Below, piece after piece: positions 17,819-26,608 of a stretch of 64,000 nucleotides of DNA; position 1 is the first letter of the stretch, and every line of letters starts with the position of its first letter. This stretch comes from Pseudohalioglobus lutimaris (GTDB lineage Bacteria; Pseudomonadota; Gammaproteobacteria; Pseudomonadales; Halieaceae). The stretch covers positions 1 to 64,000 of the forward strand of contig NZ_PKUS01000001.1 of assembly GCF_002866825.1 (NCBI RefSeq). The letters are read 5' to 3'. The notes under the pieces were generated by a model that saw only the letters and a program-made list of their open reading frames with translations, had not been told where the DNA came from and made no database searches. Both the position numbers and the translations under genes were made by a program.

Positions 17819-18748
17819 TTGAAAACAGAGAATACGCCTTCGCAGCCATTAGTTAGCATAGTAACGGCTACTTACAACTGCAGTCACTTACTCAGGTTCT
17901 CTATCCAGAGCGTGGTTAATTCGACTTTTAGGGACTGGGAGCTTCTTGTTGTTGGAGACCACTGTACAGACGACACAGAAGAAGTCGTGAACTCCTTTGG
18001 TGATAGTCGAATCAAGTATCACAATCTTCCGACCAACAGCGGCCAGCAGTCCGCGCCAAATAATTATGGCGTATCAAAGGCCACTGGCAGGTACCTTTGT
18101 TTTTTGAATCAGGACGACATGTTTTTCCCGGATCATCTTGAGCAGATGGTGCGGACGATAGCTCTGAATAAGGCAAACATCATTCTTGCCAGGTACGCAG
18201 TTGTTCTCCCTTTCTCTGACAATTCCGATCCAGTAATCGTTAACGGAGGCTCACCTCTGAATGAAACTCGATATCACCCGGCAAAATGGTACATCGCCTC
18301 ATCGTGGTTTATGTATCGTCAGGATGCGCTCGATGTAGGGGAATGGAAAGACCAGAATGAGTTGGCCATACCTCCGTCTCAAGAATGGCTCTTCAGAGCG
18401 TACCGAGTCGGGAAGATAATTTCCTGTACCGAGGAACCGTCATTGATTGCCCTCTATAGTGGAGCGAGGAAAGGCTCATACTCCAATGAATCGACGTTCG
18501 AGCACGCTTATATATATGACTTAATGAAGCACGACAGTTTTCGATGTACGCTCGTCAATAGTATTCGGAAGAACGAATCAGACTTGAATAAGTCCCCTCG
18601 AAAAGCAATTCGCAACCTTTATGACCGGGTTGCCGAGACCCTACTGGCTCCAATCGGCATCCACCCTTTCTTACCCGAAATGCTAATTCGGTACGGAGGC
18701 CGGGGCGGGTTTGTTCGCAAGTGGAGGTCAAAGATAAAGTCTCTCTGA
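17819..18748 (+). CDS. Glycosyltransferase family 2
   Basis: A 309-residue GT-A fold glycosyltransferase. The N-terminus reads VSIVTATYNCSHLLRFSIQSV (residues about 13-33), the usual nucleotide-sugar binding strand, followed by VVGDHCTDDT and the metal-binding NQDDMFF (about 98-104). It has no membrane segment, so it is cytosolic or peripheral. It would add a sugar from an NDP-sugar donor to a glycan acceptor. Start codon TTG, third gene of the AT-rich cassette, no further cassette genes downstream. Confidence 0.85.
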   Translation: MKTENTPSQPLVSIVTATYNCSHLLRFSIQSVVNSTFRDWELLVVGDHCTDDTEEVVNSFGDSRIKYHNLPTNSGQQSAPNNYGVSKATGRYLCFLNQDDMFFPDHLEQMVRTIALNKANIILARYAVVLPFSDNSDPVIVNGGSPLNETRYHPAKWYIASSWFMYRQDALDVGEWKDQNELAIPPSQEWLFRAYRVGKIISCTEEPSLIALYSGARKGSYSNESTFEHAYIYDLMKHDSFRCTLVNSIRKNESDLNKSPRKAIRNLYDRVAETLLAPIGIHPFLPEMLIRYGGRGGFVRKWRSKIKSL

Positions 18749-19551
18749 AAAATTGCGACGGGCATTGGATGCCTTCCAATGCTGGAAAGCCAGCTAATCG
18801 CAGCATGGCTAAAAAATTTTTGCGAGGCTGAACGGCTGTTTAAAGTTACCACATAGCTCGCTCTCGCTTCTTGGCCCACTTGCGTAATAGCGCAGTTCGG
18901 CGCTGGCTTGAACTTCGCCTTACAGGTGGTCCTTACCGTAGGCATTCTTTACCGATTAAAGCGGACACAGGGTTTACACTTTCCCGGCCCAAATGGGATA
19001 ACACCATGTCCGACCAGGTCATTCTCATCATCACGGAAACCTGAATTGTAGGTGGCGTCCAGCCCGCTGCGGACTGCCAGGTTTAACCCCCTTCCTGTTA
19101 GCACCCAGGTGCGGCCACCAGACCAATAACTTACATTCCGTAGCCTATGTTTCCGATATGATCTTTGCCCAGGTGCCAGGTGGCTCAGTTGCCTTTCCGG
19201 CCGGGCAGGCTACACCTTTTCCTGCTGCGCAAATGGTCAACTCCGCGAAAGCCTCCATGCCTCGTTTGCTTTTTACCCGTACAACTTCAGGCCCAGGTAT
19301 GCCTATAATCATTCCTGCGCGGGTCATTGGTGTTCTCCTCATATAACGATCTTCGCAAAATCAGTTTAATGAATGCCGGTGTCCCCCCTTAGTGGTGATG
19401 GGCCGATTTCTGAAAGTCATCATAGATGAGCTGATTCGGGAAGTTGGCTGCGCAAGCCGCTATAACGGACTCGTTTACTTCGCTGGGAAAGTGGAGGCAA
19501 TATCTATGGTCTCTTACGCCACGTCTTGTTACTTATTGTGGGGCTTAAAAT
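18749..19551. other. Gene-poor 800-base stretch
   Basis: Between the glycosyltransferase and the mechanosensitive channel there is no full-length gene. The only candidate is the short minus-strand frame pair described at 18949-19327. The rest shows no repeat, RNA or regulatory signal I can support; the last 100 bases should contain the channel promoter. Confidence 0.5.
18949..19327 (-). pseudogene. Small ORF, possibly frameshifted, unknown function
   Basis: On the minus strand an ATG at 19327 is preceded by a good GAGGAG site and opens a 60-codon frame ending at 19145. A shift of one base near 19160 would open a further frame down to a stop at 18949-18951, giving a protein of about 125 residues with Cys residues at both ends (CAAGKGVACPAGK; GKCKPCVRF) and a GYNSGF/DENDLVGHG-like region. 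Either a 60-residue protein is made or a single frameshift has broken a longer one. I recognise no family. Confidence 0.3.
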
Positions 19552-20814
19552 TTGGATAATTTACGGGACGAATTCAAGGTATTTCTGCTGTCCTGGCTCG
19601 ACAAGTATTGGCCAGGAGATACACAGCTGGAGTTCAACACGCTCGTTGTCATCTGGTTGGCTGTGTTCGCAGGTTTACTGCATTTCTTCTTGCATGGGTT
19701 TGTGCTTCGCGCGGGCAAACGATTGGCAGAAAAGGCCGGACAAAAATGGCAGCAATCTCCCGATGCGCTCAAGCTGTTCCGCAGAACATCATTTGTATTT
19801 CAGGGCATTGTCCTGCAGATACAGGCTGGGCTCTGGCTGGACGACTCTCAAACGCTGCTGCTGTTCATCAAGACGGCGACGGACCAGTGGATTCTGTTGT
19901 TTACATTGCTTTCTTTCTTCTCCTTGCTGGATTTCCTGCAAAAACTCACCTATGCGAGAAGCAGCAAGATCAACTTTCCACTACGTGGTCTACTACAAAC
20001 ACTTAAGCTCATCGCCAGCATTTTTGTCGCAATTCTGGCTGTTTCGATACTGATGGGTAAATCGCCATTGATCCTGCTAAGCGGCTTGGGAGCGATTTCC
20101 GCGGTCCTGATGCTGGTATTCAAGGACCCTATCCTGGGTCTGGTGGCGGGTATTCAGTTGTCGGCAAACGAAATGCTGGCCATTGGCGACTGGCTGGAGA
20201 TGCCAAAGTATGGCGCAGATGGCGACGTGATAGACATCGGCCTCACCACGGTCAAAGTCCGAAACTGGGACAAAACCATCACCACAATTCCCACCTATGC
20301 GCTGATATCTGACTCGTTCAAGAACTGGCGGGGCATGACCGCATCAGGCGGAAGACGCATAAAGCGCAGCGTGCTGATAGATACCAGCAGCATTCAGTTC
20401 CTGCGCGATGACGATATAGAACGGCTCAAAAAGGCAGATCTTCTGGCCGGTTACCTTGATGACAAGATCAAGTCCATTGATTACGCCAACAGTAAAACGC
20501 TGACGGATATGTCGCTATCGATCAATGGCCGCAGGCTGACCAATATTGGCACCTTCAGAGGGTATATGGTGTCGTACCTGAAATCACATCCGGACATTCA
20601 CCAGAAAATGACGCTGATAGTGAGGCAACTGAGTCCAACGAGTGAAGGACTTCCAATCGAGATCTATGCGTTCACCAACACGACATCCTGGGTCGCCTAT
20701 GAAGACATTCAGTCTGATATATTTGACCATATTTTTGCGGTGTTGCCAGCGTTCGGCCTTAGAGCACACGAGGGACCAACGGGTCATGATATCCGCGCGT
20801 TAGTTGAGCGTTGA
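19552..20814 (+). CDS. YbdG-type mechanosensitive ion channel (MscS family)
   Basis: A 420-residue inner-membrane protein with about five transmembrane helices in its first 200 residues and a MscS-type soluble domain after. The pore-lining to beta-domain stretch reads FKDPILGLVAGIQLSANEMLAIGDWLEMP (about 186-214), followed by KVRNWDKTITTIPTYALISDSFKNWRGM, which fits YbdG/MscM closely in both wording and length (E. coli YbdG is about 415 residues). It releases solutes under membrane tension after osmotic downshift. The start is a TTG; no better in-frame start is available. A lipoprotein hydrolase follows but is probably independent. Confidence 0.85.
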   Translation: MDNLRDEFKVFLLSWLDKYWPGDTQLEFNTLVVIWLAVFAGLLHFFLHGFVLRAGKRLAEKAGQKWQQSPDALKLFRRTSFVFQGIVLQIQAGLWLDDSQTLLLFIKTATDQWILLFTLLSFFSLLDFLQKLTYARSSKINFPLRGLLQTLKLIASIFVAILAVSILMGKSPLILLSGLGAISAVLMLVFKDPILGLVAGIQLSANEMLAIGDWLEMPKYGADGDVIDIGLTTVKVRNWDKTITTIPTYALISDSFKNWRGMTASGGRRIKRSVLIDTSSIQFLRDDDIERLKKADLLAGYLDDKIKSIDYANSKTLTDMSLSINGRRLTNIGTFRGYMVSYLKSHPDIHQKMTLIVRQLSPTSEGLPIEIYAFTNTTSWVAYEDIQSDIFDHIFAVLPAFGLRAHEGPTGHDIRALVER

Positions 20815-20880
20815 CCTGGCAAGAGCGCCACGCCATTGACGGTATACCCAACACAATTTCAACAGTATAAGAGAATCATA

Positions 20881-21954
20881 GTGAAAACAGCCTATCTGTT
20901 ATACAGCCTGATTGCCGCCTGCCTGCTGCTCTGTGCGTGCAGCCCAAAGCCCCAGAATACAGGCCCTTTAGCCATAGCGCCCGTTATCGACATCAACACC
21001 CATGACAGCAAACGTGATCGCAACATAACGATTCGATTGTGGGCTCCAGCCAGTATCGACAAACGGGAAAAGTATCCCTTAGTCATCTACGCACATGGAT
21101 TTGGCGGCGATCTTGAAGACAGCCGCTGGGCCGCAGGATATCTCGCCAGCCACGGTTTTATTGTGGCTGCACTCCGATTCCCGAAAACCAATGGCGGCGA
21201 TACGGATAACCTGGACATGAACGACCTGCTCAACCAGCCCGGCGACATTAGCTGGGTGATTGATGTCGCCACCGGCCTGCAGACCGGCTTGCCGGACAGG
21301 CTGAAGGATGCAGTTGACGATTCGCGCATAGCACTGGCCGGACATTCATTCGGGGGCTTGACTACTTACCTGGCAGCATTTGACAGGGAACTAATGGAGC
21401 CACGCCTTAAGGCCGCAATTCTGCTTGCCGCCGGTGCTGGCGATATATTTTATCCGCCCTTTTATGAGACCCGGGCCCTCCCCATGCTGTTAATCCATGG
21501 CGACCATGATCGACTGGTTGAATATAGCAGTACCAGCGCCCAAGCTTATGAGCGAGCCAATGCACCACGTGTACTGGTACAGCTAGTCGGCGGGACTCAC
21601 TTAGGCCATGGCGAGGCCCACAGTATCGCTTTCAATTTCGACAACCTGCCTTGTTGGCTGGCTGCTGACAAGCTGAAGGATGACGGCAGCATAACTTTTC
21701 ATACAGACCTTCAAAATCGCAAGTCCGCTGCAGGGGTGGGTGATTTCAGTGCACCCCCACCTTGTCAGTACCCGCTACCGTCAGGGTCGACAATGTCTAC
21801 CGATCGTCAGAAATCTCTATCCAACGAGGTGATGCTGGCATTTCTGGAATACGCTCTGGCAGATAACCCGGACGAGAAGAGGCCTGCACTACTGAAAACC
21901 CTGCAAAGCATTGATGCCGCCCAGCGTGATGTAATTATCAAGAGCGCGCTTTAG
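20881..21954 (+). CDS. Alpha/beta hydrolase lipoprotein (dienelactone hydrolase-like)
   Basis: A 357-residue lipoprotein started at GTG 20881, which gives a clean signal ending in LLCAC (lipobox Cys near residue 20); a frame to 20836 would add 15 unlikely residues. The fold residues are YAHGFGGD (oxyanion), GHSFGGLT (nucleophile Ser), HGDHDRLVEY (acid Asp) and GGTHLGHG (base His). The block LLNQPGDISWVID matches NQPGDISFLID in the hydrolase at 4440-5612, so the two are paralogues with different anchors. Likely an envelope esterase of unknown substrate. Its 3' end faces the converging acyl-CoA reductase gene with only 60 bases between. Confidence 0.8.
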   Translation: MKTAYLLYSLIAACLLLCACSPKPQNTGPLAIAPVIDINTHDSKRDRNITIRLWAPASIDKREKYPLVIYAHGFGGDLEDSRWAAGYLASHGFIVAALRFPKTNGGDTDNLDMNDLLNQPGDISWVIDVATGLQTGLPDRLKDAVDDSRIALAGHSFGGLTTYLAAFDRELMEPRLKAAILLAAGAGDIFYPPFYETRALPMLLIHGDHDRLVEYSSTSAQAYERANAPRVLVQLVGGTHLGHGEAHSIAFNFDNLPCWLAADKLKDDGSITFHTDLQNRKSAAGVGDFSAPPPCQYPLPSGSTMSTDRQKSLSNEVMLAFLEYALADNPDEKRPALLKTLQSIDAAQRDVIIKSAL

Positions 21955-22014
21955 GGAGTGGCCCGCGACTGTGTGGTCAAGCCGATAAAAGCCACCCCCC
22001 GCCAGAAACAGCGC

Positions 22015-24000
22015 CTAGAAATGTACCCCCTTCATCAGGGCGGCAATGGCCACCTGCTCGCTCGATGCCTCCACCTTCTCGGGCTTTTTCATCCCCTTGG
22101 ACAGGGCAGACTCGTCGAACATGCTGAACGGTATGTTCATCGCAGTAGCCGCCAGCTTGGGCGCTACCAGGTGCCATATCTGGAACATCCTGCCCATGCC
22201 GGTGACAATGCGACTGGGGCGGTTGATAACCGCGTCCACTACCATGTCAGCGGCCTGCTCCGGCGAAAGGGTGGGGGCGACATCGTAGATCGCGGTCGGT
22301 CCGATCATGGGCGTACGCACCAGGGGCATGTTGATGTTGGTAAAGGCGATATTGCGGTTACAAAATTCCGCTTCCGCGCAGCGAGTCCAGCCTTCCAGCG
22401 CAGATTTGGACGCGATATAGGAGGAGAATCGTGCGGGCGGACCCACTACGCCCATGGAGGAAATATTGATGATATGACCGCTACGGCGCTCAGTCATCCC
22501 GGGCAGTACGCGCAGGCTCAGGCGCAGGGCGCCGAAATAGTTGATCTGCATAGTGCGTTCGAAGTCGTGGAAGCGGTCATAGGAGTGTTCAACGGCCCGT
22601 CGTATTGAGCGACCGGCATTATTGATCAGTACATCGACCCTGCCGTGGTCGGCAATAACCTGATCGATAAAGGCGTCGCAGGCCTCCATGACTGAGGCAT
22701 CGCACTGGTAGATATGTGCTTCACCACCAACCTCAGCGACCCGCCTCTTGGCGTCTTCCAGAGTTTCCATGGTGCGCCCACTGAGGATTACCTTGGCACC
22801 GGCCTCACCCAGGCGAATAGCTGACGCAAGGCCGATGCCGGTGCCGCCCCCGGTGATGATCACCACCTTACCGCCAATGTTGCCCGCCAGCGAGCGGTCG
22901 ATAAACAGCTCCGGATCGAGGTTACGTTCCCAGTAGTCCCACAGACGTGTGGCATAGCTTTTCAGCTCAGGTACTTCGATGCCGCTGCCGCGCAGGGCAA
23001 TCTCCGTCTCCCGGTTGTCAAACTTGGTATTCCAGGTAAAGAACATGGTGGCGTCCACCGGCATGCCAATGCTCTCCATGGCGGTTGCCATCATTCGTTT
23101 TACCGGGGGCAGCTTGCTTAGCATTGAGACCAGGTTGGAAGGGATGAATGAAAATATGTTGGTATCCAGGCGCAAGGCGAACCGCGGAGCCTTCGCGGCC
23201 TCGGCAAAGATATTCATCATCTCGCCAGCGCCGTAGTGGTCCGGGTTCGTCAGATGGAAGGCACGGGAGTCACAGTCCTCCTTATGTGCAATATAGTCCA
23301 TGGCCGAAACCACATAATCCACCGGCACAATATTGAAGCTGCCCATATCGACACCAATCAGTGGAAACCAGGGCGGCAGTGCTTTACGCAGTTTGGAGAG
23401 GGTCTGAAAGCTATAGTAGGGTCCATCGGCCTTGTCAATCTCGCCAGTCTCGGAGTGCCCAACAACGGAAGCGGGACGGTAGACGCGCCAGGGAATCTCG
23501 CACTCCTTTCGAACTATCGCCTCGGAATCGTGCTTGGTGCGGAAGTAAGGGTGGGCAAGGTCGCCCGCTTCCTCGAACATGCCTTCGCGGAAGGTACCCT
23601 GGTACTTGCCCCCGACGGCAATTGAACTCACATGCTGGAAACAGCCGGCCTCTATGTCCTGCGCACACGCAACGGCGTTGCGAGTGCCCTCGACATTGGC
23701 TATCTGTTGGCTTTCGGCTGATGCATTCAGGTCGTATATGGCCGCTACGTGGAAAAAGTGTTTCACCTGACCGCGCATTTTCTGGCGCTCGCCCTCATCA
23801 AGACCGAGCAGCGGTTCGCTTAAATCGCCATATACCGGCACGATGCGGTCGGCGGCCATGGCATAGCGCTCCTTGAGGGCATCTACTTTGTGCTGGGACT
23901 CTCTGCGCGCCAGCACATATACCAAGCCCTCTCTCTGTAATAGCTTTTCTACCAGAAACTTACCGATAAACCCGGTTGCACCTGTTACGAAGTAGCTCAT
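22015..24000 (-). CDS. Fatty acyl-CoA reductase, two-domain (wax ester pathway)
   Basis: A 661-residue enzyme with the same length and domain order as the Marinobacter fatty acyl-CoA reductase that makes fatty alcohols. Residues 1-370: an extended SDR domain with TGATGFIGKF (NADPH site, Gly7/Gly10/Gly13) and YFRTK as the Tyr-x-x-x-Lys active site. A linker LWDYWERNLDPELF matches the Marinobacter enzyme. Residues about 375-661: a second SDR domain with TGGGTGIGLA, NNAGRSIRRA and YIASKSALEGW. It should reduce acyl-CoA through the aldehyde to the alcohol in the cytosol. It is divergent from an acyltransferase and a wax ester synthase, which fits alcohol supply for wax esters. Confidence 0.92.
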   Translation of the reverse strand: MSYFVTGATGFIGKFLVEKLLQREGLVYVLARRESQHKVDALKERYAMAADRIVPVYGDLSEPLLGLDEGERQKMRGQVKHFFHVAAIYDLNASAESQQIANVEGTRNAVACAQDIEAGCFQHVSSIAVGGKYQGTFREGMFEEAGDLAHPYFRTKHDSEAIVRKECEIPWRVYRPASVVGHSETGEIDKADGPYYSFQTLSKLRKALPPWFPLIGVDMGSFNIVPVDYVVSAMDYIAHKEDCDSRAFHLTNPDHYGAGEMMNIFAEAAKAPRFALRLDTNIFSFIPSNLVSMLSKLPPVKRMMATAMESIGMPVDATMFFTWNTKFDNRETEIALRGSGIEVPELKSYATRLWDYWERNLDPELFIDRSLAGNIGGKVVIITGGGTGIGLASAIRLGEAGAKVILSGRTMETLEDAKRRVAEVGGEAHIYQCDASVMEACDAFIDQVIADHGRVDVLINNAGRSIRRAVEHSYDRFHDFERTMQINYFGALRLSLRVLPGMTERRSGHIINISSMGVVGPPARFSSYIASKSALEGWTRCAEAEFCNRNIAFTNINMPLVRTPMIGPTAIYDVAPTLSPEQAADMVVDAVINRPSRIVTGMGRMFQIWHLVAPKLAATAMNIPFSMFDESALSKGMKKPEKVEASSEQVAIAALMKGVHF

Positions 24001-24250
24001 TCTGAATCTCCTGAACGATGACGTTATTTTTTTATCATGACTGATACTGCCTCTTTATCTTAGAACATATACCGCCCATTTGTGTAAGCAATAATTGGTG
24101 AATGGCGAAAGCGACAAACCACTTATGCGGAAAAAGAGAGGGGCGTGAAAATTCCAGCCATGGAATTTTGCAATTTTTCACACTGCCGCTGCTCCGGGGC
24201 AAGTAATAGACTACTTTTCTATTGATGAGTAGCTAAAGTCGGAGAGACTT

Positions 24251-25132
24251 ATGAGTGCGAAGAAACAAGCGCAGGAAACCAAAACTGATTTCACCGACCA
24301 GGAAATCGCCGAACTGATCGAGGCCTTCCTCTCCATCGAAGGTCCCAACGAAAAAATGTTTGCCCAATTGTACAGACTCATTCAGTTCTATTTCAGGCCC
24401 ACAGTCGTCGGCCTGGAAAACATACCGGATGAGCCTACGCTGTTTATCGGAAATCATGCCATGTTTGGCCTGGACGGACTGATCCTTATGCCTACCGTTT
24501 ATGCCGAGACAGGGCGCTTCCTCCGTGCAATGGGCGATAAGGCCTGGTTCCAGACTCCCACGGGGATGAAGATGGCTGATGGCGGCATGGTACTGGGCAA
24601 CCCCCAGGTGTGCAGCGCCCTGATGGAAAACGGCCACGACCTGTTGGTATTCCCTGGCGGTGCAGGCGAGGCGAATAAAACGGCAGGTGAAAAATACACA
24701 CTCAAATGGCGTGAGCGTTACGGCTTTGTGCGCATGGCTGCACAGCACGGATACAATATCACTCCCTTTGGTACGGTAGGTCCTGATGACTGGTGGGATC
24801 ACGCCATGGAGGGTGAGGAACTCCTCAACAGTAAGCTGGTGAAACTATTACAAAAAAGAGGGATCGTCGGTGATATCCGCCCCGATCTCGTACCGCCAAT
24901 CCCGCGCGGACTTTTTAACACTTTGCTACCCAAGCCCGAGCCCTGTTACCTCGCCTTCGGGGAGCCGATCGAAGTTCCGGATTGCACCGGAAAAGCTGTG
25001 AGCAAACGCATACAGTCCTCCGTACGTGAGGCGACGGCAGCCAGCATTGAAGGCCTTGTGGCCGACATGCTGCTCATGCGCAGCCAGGATAAGCAAAACC
25101 AGGGTTTCATGCGCAGGTTGTTGACGCGGTAA
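24251..25132 (+). CDS. Lysophospholipid/MGAT-like acyltransferase
   Basis: A 293-residue acyltransferase of the PlsC/LPLAT superfamily. The catalytic block is GNHAMFGLDG (about residues 73-82), with His followed by Asp six residues on, as in the MGAT/DGAT2-like branch rather than strict HX4D. The second motif, FPGGAGEANKT (about 137-147), is the acyl-acceptor loop, also of the MGAT-like type. The start ATG has GGAGAG upstream. It probably acylates a glycerolipid or another alcohol in lipid storage or membrane synthesis. It lies 70 bases before the wax ester synthase in the same direction and divergent from the acyl-CoA reductase. Confidence 0.85.
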   Translation: MSAKKQAQETKTDFTDQEIAELIEAFLSIEGPNEKMFAQLYRLIQFYFRPTVVGLENIPDEPTLFIGNHAMFGLDGLILMPTVYAETGRFLRAMGDKAWFQTPTGMKMADGGMVLGNPQVCSALMENGHDLLVFPGGAGEANKTAGEKYTLKWRERYGFVRMAAQHGYNITPFGTVGPDDWWDHAMEGEELLNSKLVKLLQKRGIVGDIRPDLVPPIPRGLFNTLLPKPEPCYLAFGEPIEVPDCTGKAVSKRIQSSVREATAASIEGLVADMLLMRSQDKQNQGFMRRLLTR

Positions 25133-25201
25133 AGGGCTGCACGATTCTCTCTAAAGGGCTATTCTGGTAAAACCTCAGCGGGAACCTGGAAGTAACCACC
25201 C

Positions 25202-26599
25202 ATGGAGCAGCTGTCAGGGCTTGACGCCGCGTTTGTCCACCAGGACAGCGCCCGTACGCCCATGCACGTCACCGCCGCCCTGATTTATGATGCTACGAAT
25301 AGCACACTGACCCTGCCACTGGTGGAAAGGCTGGTACGTACTCGCCTGCTGTCGGAGGCCCTGTTTCAGCGCAAACTACATCGTGTCGCCATGGATTTTG
25401 ATACCCCCTACTGGGTCCCCGCAGGAGATATTGAGTGGTCATACCACCTCAAATCAAACCGTATACCGGTCGGGGGCACCTGGGAATCATTTCAGGAGAT
25501 TCTGCAAAACGAGCACAGCAGGCGAATGAACCTGCAGAAACCTCTATGGCAGCTTTCCCTGATTACGGGACTGAATGGCATCCCTGACCTTCCACCTGAA
25601 TGCCAGGTGCTTATACTCAAAGCACACCACGCGGCGATAGATGGAATTTCTCTTGCCCGGCTACTGGCGCGTCTGCATGGTATGGAGACGGCAAACCAGA
25701 GCGGCGGGCAGTGGCAGTCATCGCAGCCCAACCAATGGGATATCTGGTCGCGGGCGAACCTCCACTCTCTCAACCGCCAGCTCAAACTTGCCGAGACCAT
25801 GGGCAAGCTGTTGCCGGGACTGATGCGTGCACGGGAGACCAGGCACAATGCACCGGAGCTTCCGCCTCCCTTGCGTAACCGGGCCCGCTTTAATGACCAG
25901 GTCAGCGCTCGCCGCAGCGTGGGCGTGCTGTTGATATCCAGAGCCGATATTGAACATATAAAGCGACAGGTACGGCGAGTCACTTACAACGACATCACTT
26001 CTGCCGTGATCGCAGGCGGTTTGCGAAAATACCTGCAGAAGAAAGGCGAGCTGCCATCCGGCAGCCTGGCTGCGGGTATGCCCATCAGCCTTCGCTCTTC
26101 TGCCGATGAACCCTCCGGCAGCAATAGAATTGCCACCATGTCGGTGGGACTGGGAACAGAGCTCGAGGACCCTGTAGAGCGCCTGAGGAGGATTCACCGC
26201 TATGCCGTGGCAGGCAAGAAGGCAATCAGCGCCCTGGGGACCGGGACAATTATGGATATCAGCGACAGCATCGCCCCACCAGTATTGGCAGAGGGAATAC
26301 GAACACTGGCCTGGGCCAGTCGCGTGGCTCCCGTTCCTGTGCCATTCCACACGATGATATCAAATGTGCCAGGGCCGGAAGGTGATCAACAACTTGATGG
26401 AGCGCCATTACTGGCGTGCCTGGGACTGGGGCCTGTACGCGATAATATGGGTTTGTTCCACACGATCAGCAGCACATCCAGCCGGTTTTCGATTTCTTTC
26501 AATGCCTGCAGAAAACTGATGACCAACGCCGATGACTACCTCACCTGCCTGGAATCGGCCCTTAATGACTTACTGGAGGCTGCGTCTACCCTCCGGTAA
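25202..26599 (+). CDS. Wax ester synthase / diacylglycerol acyltransferase (WS/DGAT)
   Basis: A 465-residue bifunctional WS/DGAT, which joins acyl-CoA to a fatty alcohol (wax ester) or diacylglycerol (triacylglycerol). The N-terminus MEQLSGLDAAF is typical. The PLW motif is at about 114-116 and the catalytic HHAAIDG at 142-148. YNDITSAVIAGGLRKYL and the later SNVPGPEGDQQLDGAPL blocks are characteristic of the C-terminal domain. Length is normal (450-480). With the acyl-CoA reductase upstream on the other strand it completes a route from acyl-CoA to wax ester, a carbon reserve common in marine gammaproteobacteria. Confidence 0.95.
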   Translation: MEQLSGLDAAFVHQDSARTPMHVTAALIYDATNSTLTLPLVERLVRTRLLSEALFQRKLHRVAMDFDTPYWVPAGDIEWSYHLKSNRIPVGGTWESFQEILQNEHSRRMNLQKPLWQLSLITGLNGIPDLPPECQVLILKAHHAAIDGISLARLLARLHGMETANQSGGQWQSSQPNQWDIWSRANLHSLNRQLKLAETMGKLLPGLMRARETRHNAPELPPPLRNRARFNDQVSARRSVGVLLISRADIEHIKRQVRRVTYNDITSAVIAGGLRKYLQKKGELPSGSLAAGMPISLRSSADEPSGSNRIATMSVGLGTELEDPVERLRRIHRYAVAGKKAISALGTGTIMDISDSIAPPVLAEGIRTLAWASRVAPVPVPFHTMISNVPGPEGDQQLDGAPLLACLGLGPVRDNMGLFHTISSTSSRFSISFNACRKLMTNADDYLTCLESALNDLLEAASTLR

Positions 26600-26608
26600 T
26601 AACTGGTC

